A DNA stretch of 64,000 bases from contig CAKNFJ010000001.1 in assembly GCA_930633495.1 (NCBI GenBank), forward strand, positions 1,726,001 to 1,790,000. Direction: 5' to 3'. Positions 48,205 through 55,504 of this stretch are shown here, piece after piece. Position 1 is the first letter of the stretch. Each line of letters begins with the position of its first letter. The DNA comes from Hyphomicrobiales bacterium (GTDB taxonomy: Bacteria; Pseudomonadota; Alphaproteobacteria; Rhizobiales; Beijerinckiaceae). The notes below the pieces were generated by a model, which had not been told where the DNA came from, searched no databases, and saw only the letters and a program-made list of their open reading frames with translations. The position numbers and the translations under genes are program-made.

Positions 48205-48532
48205 CCTCGCCGACCCCAAAAAGGGTCAGCCTACCGAGTGGACGACTTTTACGCCGCCCGCGCCGGCACAAGCGCCGGCGCTTCACTGGATGGTTTTCTC
48301 ATCGCCCTGCACAGCAGCCACGATCTACGCAAGGAAGATCGCCAAGCTGACCGACGCGCTGAACCAGCCTGACGCGCGGTCTGAGGCAGCGGAAGCGCCG
48401 GGCCTGCTGATGGAGAGGAACGTCCTGACGCCGGGACCTGAACGTGGGGAGGTCTTTGCGACGCTTCACGGGGCGCTCGGCCCGATCCTGGGCTGGGGGA
48501 GCGGCAAGCGCATTGGGAGGCTTACAAAAACC

Positions 48533-48564
48533 AACACTCCCGGAGCGAGGCTCGCGGGAGTGTT
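48533..48564 (-). terminator. Strong hairpin beside the left att site
   Basis: AACACTCCCG (48533-48542) pairs perfectly with CGGGAGTGTT (48555-48564), with a loop that itself contains GAGC/GCTC. On the minus strand it is followed by GGTTTTTG, so it looks like an intrinsic terminator for transcription arriving from a tRNA located at the att site. It lies inside the recombinase C-terminal coding sequence. Confidence 0.65.
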
Positions 48565-48572
48565 TGTTTCAT

Positions 48573-48585
48573 TGGTTGCGGGGGC
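48573..48585. repeat. Left attachment-site repeat
   Basis: TGGTTGCGGGGGC, identical to the tRNA-fMet 3' end at 63722-63734 (same relative orientation). The bases to its right no longer match the tRNA, as expected for a junction made by integration. Confidence 0.75.
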
Positions 48586-48707
48586 TCGCTCTAAGCGCCG
48601 TTTCATTCACGTAGCGTGGGATATCGGACCTAAACCAGAGGCGCCGTAGCCGCTTGTATCGAGCGGCACTTTCGGCAAATCCGGCATTGGCACGATCCCG
48701 CTTCGGG

Positions 48708-49097
48708 ATGGAAATGTCTCTCAAACGAGGACCAAAAACGACGCCGGTCTCGATAAGGCTGACGGAGGAGGAGCGGAGCCGTCTCGTCGCGGAAGCGGGG
48801 AAGCGGACACTGGGAGAGTATATCCGCACGCGCCTGTTCAACGGAGAGAGCCGGCCCCGTCGGGTCCAGATGCCGACGACGAATGCGCGCGAGCTTGCGC
48901 ATGTCCTGGCCGCTCTTGGTCACTCCGATCTGGCGCCGATGCTACGGGAGATGCTGAAGGCCGCGCGTGTCGGTGCCCTCCCCGTAACAGACGAGACTGA
49001 AGCAGCGATCCGCTCCGCATGCAGCGCGATGCTGGAAATCCGTAATCGCCTGATGGTCGCCCTCGGTCTTGTCGAAGGGAGCGACCATGATCCTTAA
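48708..49097 (+). CDS. mobC: MobC-like relaxosome accessory protein
   Basis: About 129 residues from ATG 48708 (MEMSLKRGPKTTPVSIRLTE). The N-terminal RLTEEERSRLVAEAGKRTLG with EYIRTRLFNGE is the ribbon-helix-helix type DNA-binding start seen in plasmid MobC proteins; a C-terminal helical part follows. It should help the relaxase open its origin of transfer, which would be expected just upstream (48590-48705). The stop overlaps the relaxase start by 11 bases. An earlier ATG at 48654 is in frame but less likely. Confidence 0.8.
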   Translation: MEMSLKRGPKTTPVSIRLTEEERSRLVAEAGKRTLGEYIRTRLFNGESRPRRVQMPTTNARELAHVLAALGHSDLAPMLREMLKAARVGALPVTDETEAAIRSACSAMLEIRNRLMVALGLVEGSDHDP

Positions 49098-50370
49098 AGC
49101 CAGCCAGAGAGCAGGAGCCAAGGCGCTCGCCATCCACCTTCTGCGGGAGGACGAGAACGATCACGTCGAGGTCCATGAGATCCGTGGCTTCGTTGCTGAC
49201 GATGTCGTCGGCGCTTTGCGTGAAGCCTATGCGATCAGCAAGGGAACGAAATGCCGGCAGTTTCTCTTCAGCGTTTCCCTCAGCCCGCCTGAGACCGAGA
49301 GGGTCGGGGTGGCTGTCTTCGAACGCGCGATCGAAACGATCGAGCAGCGCAACGGCCTCAATGGCCACCCGCGCGTGATTGTCTTTCATGAGAAGAACGG
49401 CCGGCGTCATGCGCACTGCGTATGGTCGCGGATCAAGGCCGATGAGATGAGGGCTGTGAACCTGCCGCACTTCAAGTTGAAGCTGCGCGATATTTCCCGT
49501 GAGCTTTTTATCGAGCACGGCTGGACGATGCCGCGCGGCCTCGTGAACAGTGAGGAACGCAACCCGCTCAATTTCTCACGCGAGGAATGGCAACAGGCGA
49601 AGCGGATTGAGCGTGACCCGCGTTCGATCAAAACGATCTTTCAGGATTGCTGGGCGATCTCGGATTCCGGGAAGGCTTTTGCGCAAGCGATGGAAGCGCG
49701 GGGCTATTATCTCGCGCGCGGAGATCGCCGGAGCTTTGTTGCCGTCGATCATCTGGGCGAGGTTTATGCGATTGCCCGCTGGGCCGACGTCAAGACCAGA
49801 GCGGTCAACGCGCGGCTCGGCGATCCTGAAGCCTTTCCGGGCGTCGATGAGATGAAGGCGCGTCTCGCGCAACAGGTCGATGCCAGGCTTCGGCGCTTCG
49901 CTTCGGAAACCCGACGCAAATTTGAGCAGGCGCGGCTTGGGCTTCATGAGCAGAAACGCAAGCTGGTCGCCTGGCAGCGTCACGAGCGACAGATCCAGGC
50001 GGAGATGCAGGCGGCGCGGCAGGTTACAGAGGCTCGCATGCGGTACGAGCGATTCAGCAGGGGACTGCTGAAAGGCATCTGGGACCGGATCACGGGTCGT
50101 CACGCAGCGATCAGGCGTCAGAATGAGGAGGAGCTTTCTGCCTCCAGGCAACGCGATCTGGCTGAACGGCAGATGCTCATCGATCGTCAGTTGCAGGAGC
50201 GTCAGGCGCTACACCGGCAGATACGCGAGCATGAGGAGAGGATGGAGCGGCAACTGGCCGAACTTCAGGCTCCTGCAGGAAACGCGCGTTCGAGGCACAA
50301 GATCGAGCACGCCACCCGTCTCAAGCCTCAAACCCGGCGTCGGAACAGGCAGCCTTTACCATCCGTGTAG
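49087..50370 (+). CDS. mobA: Relaxase / mobilisation nuclease MobA
   Basis: About 427 residues from ATG 49087 (GGGAG six bases upstream). The N-terminal relaxase domain has MILKASQRAGAKALAIHLL, CRQFLFSVSLSPPE and the metal-binding three-His motif FHEKNGRRHAHCVWSRI; the catalytic Tyr cannot be assigned safely. The second half (about 260-400) is a long charged coiled coil (RRKFEQARLGLHEQKRKL and repeats rich in E, R, Q). It would nick oriT and lead the strand during transfer. Coupled to mobC by overlap. Confidence 0.88.
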   Translation: MILKASQRAGAKALAIHLLREDENDHVEVHEIRGFVADDVVGALREAYAISKGTKCRQFLFSVSLSPPETERVGVAVFERAIETIEQRNGLNGHPRVIVFHEKNGRRHAHCVWSRIKADEMRAVNLPHFKLKLRDISRELFIEHGWTMPRGLVNSEERNPLNFSREEWQQAKRIERDPRSIKTIFQDCWAISDSGKAFAQAMEARGYYLARGDRRSFVAVDHLGEVYAIARWADVKTRAVNARLGDPEAFPGVDEMKARLAQQVDARLRRFASETRRKFEQARLGLHEQKRKLVAWQRHERQIQAEMQAARQVTEARMRYERFSRGLLKGIWDRITGRHAAIRRQNEEELSASRQRDLAERQMLIDRQLQERQALHRQIREHEERMERQLAELQAPAGNARSRHKIEHATRLKPQTRRRNRQPLPSV

Positions 50371-50409
50371 CTGCAACAGCTGATCAGGATAATGATCTTT
50401 TCGCTGATT

Positions 50410-50427
50410 CGATCAGAATTCTGATCG
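50410..50427. repeat. Perfect 18-bp palindrome between mobA and the convergent operon
   Basis: CGATCAGAATTCTGATCG is a perfect palindrome in the 114-base gap between mobA and the last gene of the GHKL operon. Related half-sites (CTGATCAGG, ATGATC) lie 15-30 bases to the left. It may be a protein binding site or a shared terminator stem; the tails are not clearly T-rich. Confidence 0.55.
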
Positions 50428-50484
50428 GCACCGCAGCTTGCGAAGTCATGACGAAAGCGAGGCATGTCGTCTCGCAAAAGTCTG

Positions 50485-50778
50485 TCAGACGATTTCTACC
50501 GGCCAGGAAAAATGGGAATACAGGAACGGCTTGCCACCTTCCCGGCTTGTTTCCCTGGCGTATATCCGGAACCGGGTGCCGGTCGGATGCTCTTTCCTGA
50601 TTGAACGGGAACATTCAACGTCCATCGTGACCGGGAAAATTTCGCCGGGCACTGGCCGGACGTGAATGCGGGAGCTCTTTCCGGCCTTCACAGCGTAATA
50701 TGTCTCGACGACAATCTGCCGGTATCCGGACCAGGCTTGCTCGTGTTCGCTAGATGTCACGAATGCCTCCCTATGCAT
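50485..50778 (-). CDS. Small uncharacterised protein, last gene of the GHKL-ATPase operon
   Basis: A 97-residue protein beginning MHREAFVTSSEHEQAWSGYR and ending SHFSWPVEIV; predicted to be mostly beta-strand (GYRQIVVETYYAV, SRIHVRPVPGEIFPVTM, GTRFRIYARET). I do not recognise the family. It is believed to be real because its ATG overlaps the stop codon of the upstream gene by eight bases, the same coupling used throughout this operon. The in-frame extension to 50886 lies inside the previous gene. Function unknown; probably an accessory part of the ATPase system. Confidence 0.65.
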   Translation of the reverse strand: MHREAFVTSSEHEQAWSGYRQIVVETYYAVKAGKSSRIHVRPVPGEIFPVTMDVECSRSIRKEHPTGTRFRIYARETSREGGKPFLYSHFSWPVEIV

Positions 50779-51553
50779 GCGCGGCTGCTGTATCTCCATT
50801 TGCCGGGATGCCTGCCTTTGCAGTCGTCTTTGCAGAAGGTTTCCACCGGTCAAATTCTGCCGGCAGGACAGCAATGAGCGCACCATCCGCCATGCTTTCG
50901 GGGTCGTAGGTCAGGTCATACTGCCGGAGTACCATCCCGAAGCGACGTGCACTGCCCCGGCCGCTGCCGGCAACGCCGGTGCGTGGCTTTCCTGTCTTCG
51001 GGTCAAGAAACATCCTGCTGGCGGCAGCCACTATCGGCTTGCTGGCCAGGACCTGCTGGCGCCCGCCGAACTGCTCCAGGATTTCGCCGTGAACGCCGAG
51101 CGGGTTGGTCTGCTCGCGCGGCGAGATCAGGAGGAAGCGTGCATTCTCGCCATGGTCCTGAACCAGCTTCCACGGCGTTCGCACGAGGTGGCGGTAATAG
51201 TGCCTGTAATCGCCACTGAGAATATAGCGATAGTCCTTGTCCACCTTGCGCTCGCCGCTGGCGTTGGGCGGGCAGAGCCGGTCAAACCAGTAAAGCCCGA
51301 GCGCACTCCAGAACCCGCGGTCGTTTGAGATCAGCGTGCTGTCCAGATCCTTGAGCAGCGTCCGCAGATAGATCCCGAAGTCATAGCGGTTCGCAAAGCT
51401 CGCTGTCCCCAGATACACCGCTGGCAACAGTGGCTCGGAGGTCTCGGGGTCATTCAGAAGTTGCAGCGGGGCCGGACCGGAAGCGCCACCCAGTACAAAT
51501 TCGGCAAACCGGCGCATGCCTTCCTCATTCAGTTTACGCAGCCGGTCAGCCAT
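50771..51553 (-). CDS. Uncharacterised protein of the GHKL-ATPase operon (260 aa)
   Basis: A 260-residue soluble protein (MADRLRKLNEEGMRRFAEFV start). A helical N-terminal part is followed by AVYLGTASFANRYDFGIYLR, a Trp/Tyr-rich middle (GFWSALGLYWFDRLCPP, YRYILSGDYRHYYRHLV) and RFLLISPREQTNPLG. The middle and order of secondary structure do not match a family I know. The ATG overlaps the stop of the 257-aa gene by eight bases. It carries no visible nuclease, helicase or methylase motif. Probably a dedicated partner of the ATPase; function unknown. Confidence 0.72.
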   Translation of the reverse strand: MADRLRKLNEEGMRRFAEFVLGGASGPAPLQLLNDPETSEPLLPAVYLGTASFANRYDFGIYLRTLLKDLDSTLISNDRGFWSALGLYWFDRLCPPNASGERKVDKDYRYILSGDYRHYYRHLVRTPWKLVQDHGENARFLLISPREQTNPLGVHGEILEQFGGRQQVLASKPIVAAASRMFLDPKTGKPRTGVAGSGRGSARRFGMVLRQYDLTYDPESMADGALIAVLPAEFDRWKPSAKTTAKAGIPANGDTAAAHA

Positions 51554-52319
51554 GCTGTTCCTCCATTCTGGCGATCTTTTTTATGAAGGCTTTCTGGTCG
51601 CAGAACCTTCTTATGATGTCTTCAACCCATTCGTGTTTTTGCTCTTCGTCAAGGCCGGCTGGATCGTCTGCGCCGAACTCGGCCTTGCAGTATCTCAGCC
51701 AGTCATCGACCCAGCCGGGCTCATCCTCGTCTTCATCACCGGTATCGCCACCCCTCGTGATGTGCTCCAGCACAATGCGAAGCGCGGCAGGAAGGAGAAG
51801 GCCCTGGACCAGCGGGTTGTCCTGCAGGCGATGCGAGAACCCTGTCATGCGGCTGTTGATGATAAGGGATGGCTTCGCGCCGTGGACGATCTCGACTTTC
51901 CAGACCTCGGCGCCAAGATCACGATAGTGGACCGGAAACAGGGAGCGCCTTCCTTCATCCGCATCATCACTGCGCGGCTGAATGCGCTCGGCGGAACCAA
52001 GCAGCTTTCCCTGCTCGTTGTCGTTATCGACGACCTTCACGCGAAACAGGATGTTCCCACCCTGATCGATCTGATCGAGGACCATGACAGGGATCGCGAG
52101 TGCATCGATCGTCCCGCAGTCGAAACGCATCCCGGAGGAGCGATGATAGGCCTCGATCGCGACCGTGGCGCTACCGGGAAACCCGAGCGCTGCAAGATCG
52201 AGGGATGCCTTCGCCTGCAATGGCTGGCCGGGAGGGCCCGTCAGCAACCTTATGTCGATGCTCTCCCGGTTGATGCGCTTTCTGCCCGTGGAATTGATCC
52301 GTTTCTTTGCACCAGCCAT
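51546..52319 (-). CDS. Uncharacterised protein of the GHKL-ATPase operon (257 aa)
   Basis: A 257-residue protein with a basic N-terminus (MAGAKKRINSTGRKRINRES), a beta-rich middle (KASLDLAALGFPGSATVAIE, GNILFRVKVVDNDNEQGKLL) and an acidic stretch near the C-terminus (GGDTGDEDEDEPGWVDDWL), ending in charged helices. I do not recognise it. The basic start could contact DNA and the acidic part protein. Its ATG overlaps the ATPase stop (ATGA), so it is made together with the ATPase. Confidence 0.72.
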   Translation of the reverse strand: MAGAKKRINSTGRKRINRESIDIRLLTGPPGQPLQAKASLDLAALGFPGSATVAIEAYHRSSGMRFDCGTIDALAIPVMVLDQIDQGGNILFRVKVVDNDNEQGKLLGSAERIQPRSDDADEGRRSLFPVHYRDLGAEVWKVEIVHGAKPSLIINSRMTGFSHRLQDNPLVQGLLLPAALRIVLEHITRGGDTGDEDEDEPGWVDDWLRYCKAEFGADDPAGLDEEQKHEWVEDIIRRFCDQKAFIKKIARMEEQHG

Positions 52320-54133
52320 CAGACGGCCCTCGCATCGACGATGAGGTCACGGCGCGGATCGAAGCCCGTCGCCTCGACCATAAAATCCGGCGACGTGACG
52401 GTTATCTTCATCACATTCGGCTTGAGGATTGAGACAGAAGACTCGATGGAATCAAAGTCGATCTCGGTGCCGTTCTCCAGATCGAAATCGAACTTGCTGT
52501 GCCGTTTGAAAGGATCGGCACCGATGATGTCATAGGCCACCCGGACACGAATATTCCGTGGGAACGTCCAGGATTTCGCACCAGGACCTGCGACAATCTC
52601 GAAGCCGCCCTTGCGGCCCCGAATGCTGATTGCCTTTTCCCGGGGCGCGATCTCGGGTTTTGGCTTCGGGGATTTCGGCTGCTTGCCGGAAGAGGATTTT
52701 GCCTGATCGGCAATCGCAAAAAAGTCGATCAGGGCATCCTGCTGTGTCTGTTCGAGCTGGTCGGCAACGAGTGTGTAAAGCTGCTTCAGCGCATGCCGGA
52801 TTGCAGACAGCGTTCGCGCGCCGTGCTGCCAGCGCGCATTGAGCTTCTCGGCCTGCGGATTCCACGCGGTGTGCGCAGGATTCTCGGCATCACCAAGAAG
52901 TGCTGCAACATCCGGATCATTTGCAACGAGCGCGCCGCGCGCCATGCAGCCACCGAACCATTTCCGTTCGCCGGGAAGAATGATCGGCCCGCGAGCGAAG
53001 AGCGCGAACGGCTTTTCGGTCTCGCCGATATTCTGCAGAAAGAGATCGATGTTGCTGCTCTTGATGACACCCGCGCGATCCTCAAGCCGGACCGGCACAC
53101 GGACATGCACGAGTTCGTTCGCGGAGTAGGCCTTCTTAAGCACGGCGACCTGCTCTTCGCTCAGGATATCGCTATCGAGCTGCTCCTTCCCGATGGCCTT
53201 CGTCGCAACGACGAGCGGCGTACCGCTGGCCTCGCTTACCTGACGGACAAAGGAGAAGGGGATCGCGCCAGCTGCCTTGTCGGCATAACGCGACACGACG
53301 TCGTCGAATGTCGTGCGGCTGATCAGCTCGTCACCGACCTCGACCTCAAGCGATCCGGCGAGGATCGGAAAATAATAATTGCTGATCACGCCTTGTATCA
53401 GCGTTTCTTCTGTAATGCCGCCAACGAGATAGGGGATGGCAATCGACAGGCCCGTCTGGCTCGTGCGCGACACGCCAGTCACAGCAGAAAACTTGCTGAT
53501 CGCCTGGGCGTTGGTAACCGGCTGCTGGAACTCCTGCGCGGAGCGGCTTTCAAACCACAGGCCGTGTGCCCGATAGAAATTCCCCTCCAGCACATGGCTG
53601 GTGAGTACGGCCTGGCCCATCAAGGCCGGACCGGCGTCGCCAGCTCGCAATGTCAGACCAAAAAACACCTTCACACGGGATGAGGACGAATAGACGAGTT
53701 TTCCAAGGCCCCAGCGACCACCCGATTTCCCCTTCTTTTCGGACTTGCCGACGGCACGCCAGAAATTGTCGAAGTTGTCGCCATCGATCGCGTTGAAACT
53801 TCCGGTCAGCCCGCGGGTGTTGAAGTCCTCGACGACGAGCACGCGGCAGACAGCCTCGTCCACACAGGCGAAATCCGTTCTTGTAGCGGCCATGTGCGGA
53901 TGAAGGGGACGCAGCAGTTCGGAAAGATATTCCGCGTCGGCGCCCTTGGCCTCGCGGATGGCGAAGCGGACCTTGACGGGCCCGCCCGGAAGACCGGCGT
54001 CCGAGGAATTCTGGATCACCTCGCGAACCAGAGCCTCGCCAAGCCCGACTTCGTCATTGTTGAACTGATCGCGCTGCGTGACCTCGACGCGAACGTCAGA
54101 GGGGTTAGCCTTGTTGAATTCCCAGTGTCCCAT
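52319..54133 (-). CDS. GHKL (Hsp90/MutL/MORC-like) ATPase
   Basis: A 604-residue protein with the Bergerat ATP fold: N box EALVREVIQNSSDAG (33-47; E38, N42, D45), G1-like VVEDFNTRGLTG (100-111) and G2 GGRWGLGKLVYSS (138-150). A middle domain and a beta-rich C-terminal domain (about 490-604, RGRKGGFEIVAGPGAKSW) follow; a linker rich in Lys/Pro/Ser lies before it. Published analysis (Iyer, Abhiman and Aravind, 2008) describes such MORC-related GHKL proteins as partners in restriction-modification systems, thought to change DNA shape with ATP. It lies beside restriction, Vsr and Dcm genes. The ATG at 54133 is coupled to the 75-aa gene (TGATG). Confidence 0.83.
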   Translation of the reverse strand: MGHWEFNKANPSDVRVEVTQRDQFNNDEVGLGEALVREVIQNSSDAGLPGGPVKVRFAIREAKGADAEYLSELLRPLHPHMAATRTDFACVDEAVCRVLVVEDFNTRGLTGSFNAIDGDNFDNFWRAVGKSEKKGKSGGRWGLGKLVYSSSSRVKVFFGLTLRAGDAGPALMGQAVLTSHVLEGNFYRAHGLWFESRSAQEFQQPVTNAQAISKFSAVTGVSRTSQTGLSIAIPYLVGGITEETLIQGVISNYYFPILAGSLEVEVGDELISRTTFDDVVSRYADKAAGAIPFSFVRQVSEASGTPLVVATKAIGKEQLDSDILSEEQVAVLKKAYSANELVHVRVPVRLEDRAGVIKSSNIDLFLQNIGETEKPFALFARGPIILPGERKWFGGCMARGALVANDPDVAALLGDAENPAHTAWNPQAEKLNARWQHGARTLSAIRHALKQLYTLVADQLEQTQQDALIDFFAIADQAKSSSGKQPKSPKPKPEIAPREKAISIRGRKGGFEIVAGPGAKSWTFPRNIRVRVAYDIIGADPFKRHSKFDFDLENGTEIDFDSIESSVSILKPNVMKITVTSPDFMVEATGFDPRRDLIVDARAV

Positions 54134-54360
54134 CACTCTCCCAACCTGAATTCCGTATCCTTCCCTCCGGCGTCACCGAGGAACCTTGCCTTCGCGGCAT
54201 CGGCCTCCTTCTGAAGGGCCCGGAAAATCTTCCGGGCGTCCTCGTCGCCGTATTCATAGGCGCTCTTGTTCGCCAGATTTCCGATGAGCCGGATGTCCTT
54301 GATGGCCCGGTTTACCCGCGCCTCGGCCAGCTCGATGAACTTCTTTCTCTTGTCACGCAT
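54133..54360 (-). CDS. Small helical protein, first gene of the GHKL-ATPase operon
   Basis: A 75-residue, very basic helical protein (MRDKRKKFIELAEARVNRAI, DIRLIGNLANKSAYEYGDED, ARKIFRALQKEADAAKARFL). It could be a small DNA- or partner-binding subunit of the ATPase; I know no function for it. AGGTG lies seven bases before the ATG and the stop overlaps the ATPase start. The promoter should lie in the 54361-54472 gap with the inverted repeats described there. Confidence 0.75.
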   Translation of the reverse strand: MRDKRKKFIELAEARVNRAIKDIRLIGNLANKSAYEYGDEDARKIFRALQKEADAAKARFLGDAGGKDTEFRLGE

Positions 54361-54373
54361 TTCACACCTGTCT

Positions 54374-54444
54374 CATATTTCACAAATGTGTAGCGCCTGA
54401 AGCGCGCCTGTGTCAACATATTTCAGAAATATACGCGAAATATG
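54374..54444. promoter_or_regulatory. Divergent promoter region with repeated CATATTTC / GAAATATG boxes
   Basis: CATATTTC occurs at 54374-54381 and 54417-54424, and its inverse GAAATATG at 54437-54444; inside the last pair is ATTTCAGAAAT (54420-54430). The region is AT-rich compared with its surroundings and separates the GHKL operon from the HNH gene. The repeats look like operators for one regulator acting on both promoters, perhaps the HTH-bearing Dcm. Confidence 0.6.
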
Positions 54445-54472
54445 ATCGACATGTTTGATCACAGGAGGACGG

Positions 54473-55504
54473 ATGAGTGGCAGGGCGTGGCTGATGCTTT
54501 CGGTTGCAGGGCGCCGCCAGCATGGCGGAAATGCAGGATATGACGACGATCCGGCGGGCGTGTATCGCTACGACAGCAGCGTCGGTAACAGCGCCAATGT
54601 CTCGCGCGGTGATCTCGTTGCCATCAGGGATCGCGAGGGCCTTCTGGCGGTCGGGCTCGTCGACAGCATCGCAATCGGAGCCGGCACCAAGACCCGCTTT
54701 CGTTGCCCGGTTTGCGGGATAACAACGATCAAGCAGCGCCAGAACATGACGCCAGCCTGGCGATGCAGGAGCGGCCATACATTCGATGCGCCGAACGCGG
54801 AGACGATCGATGTCACGACCTATGCTGCGGACTATACCCGCGGTCAGGTCCTGCTGAACGGATACCCGGATGCCGCAGCTGCCCGGGCAACAGCGATGCG
54901 CCCGAGCACGCAGAACTCGATCGAGGAAATCGATGCGGCGGCACTCGCGCGTCTTGTTATCGCGTCCAGACCGGATACACGCCCCGTCTTCGAACGCTTC
55001 TTCCAGTCATGGCCAGCGGATATTTTTTCAGTCGACGATATAGATGCCGACTACCAACCATCATCAGAGGATCGCCGGAAGCGCATCCTGCGAGCAATCA
55101 GCGAGCGTCGCGGTCAGGCAAGATTCAGGAGCGATCTCGTCAAGCGCTATGGCGCGCGCTGCCTGGTCAGTGGCTGCACCGTCATGGATGTAATCGAGGC
55201 CGCTCACATCTGGCCGTATCGTGGCACGGAGGACAACGCGCCCTCGAACGGTCTTCTCCTTCGCGCCGATCTTCATACGCTCTACGATCTGGACCTTCTC
55301 GGGATCGAGCCAGGGACCGAGTGTGTCATCCGTATCTCGCTCGCGCTTGCAGGAACGGAATACGCGATGTTCGAAGGGCGACCGCTTCTGGCAGGCCAGC
55401 GGCCGCCATCTAGGGAGGCCCTGCAGCGACGCTGGGATGCCTTTCTTGAGCGTGCGCGATCACTGGACGATGTCAGCGAGCCCAGTCCGCCAGATGCGGC
55501 CTGA
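54473..55504 (+). CDS. HNH endonuclease with N-terminal zinc ribbon
   Basis: About 343 residues from ATG 54473, with AGGAGG just upstream. Residues 1-70 may form a PUA/EVE-like beta domain (GVYRYDSSVGNSANVSRGDL). A zinc ribbon follows (C78, C81, C98, H102). The C-terminal third is an HNH nuclease: C230 and C235, AAH 243-245, N259 and the final H268 in DLHTLYDLDLLG. The HNH part resembles the HNH_2 group used in restriction enzymes. It is divergent from the GHKL operon and its end overlaps the convergent REase gene by 32 bases. Probably a second, modification-sensing or partner nuclease. Confidence 0.85.
   Translation: MSGRAWLMLSVAGRRQHGGNAGYDDDPAGVYRYDSSVGNSANVSRGDLVAIRDREGLLAVGLVDSIAIGAGTKTRFRCPVCGITTIKQRQNMTPAWRCRSGHTFDAPNAETIDVTTYAADYTRGQVLLNGYPDAAAARATAMRPSTQNSIEEIDAAALARLVIASRPDTRPVFERFFQSWPADIFSVDDIDADYQPSSEDRRKRILRAISERRGQARFRSDLVKRYGARCLVSGCTVMDVIEAAHIWPYRGTEDNAPSNGLLLRADLHTLYDLDLLGIEPGTECVIRISLALAGTEYAMFEGRPLLAGQRPPSREALQRRWDAFLERARSLDDVSEPSPPDAA

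Larger units (their letters stand above)
45740..48270. mobile_element. IS21-family element, inactivated (copy 1)
   Basis: It contains istA and istB on the minus strand. Near the ends, GGCGGAGTAAAAG (45771-45783) and, inverted, GGCGGCGTAAAAG (about 48246-48258) look like the subterminal repeats typical of IS21. The TGT at 45740 and the ACA at 48270 are the likely termini; boundaries are approximate. A near-perfect palindrome (GGCAAGGGCCCCGATCGGGG region, 45808-45843) lies inside the left end next to istB and may be a terminator. Confidence 0.7.
48320..48587 (+). pseudogene. C-terminal remnant of a large serine recombinase (older island)
   Basis: The frame reads RKIAKLTDALNQPDARSEAA, ERNVLTPGPERGEVFATLHG and ends VSLVAGAR. 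This is the pattern of the C-terminal end of large serine recombinases that terminate across the 3' end of a tRNA gene. The catalytic and zinc-ribbon domains are absent; IS21 copy 1 lies immediately upstream. The terminal VAGAR is encoded by the att-like sequence 48573-48585. It marks the right end of an older island. Confidence 0.75.

Noticed and set aside
48290..48649. A separate 119-aa gene
   Set aside because: Its middle matches the C-terminus of serine recombinases and its end runs past the att repeat, so it is a recombinase remnant and not an independent gene.
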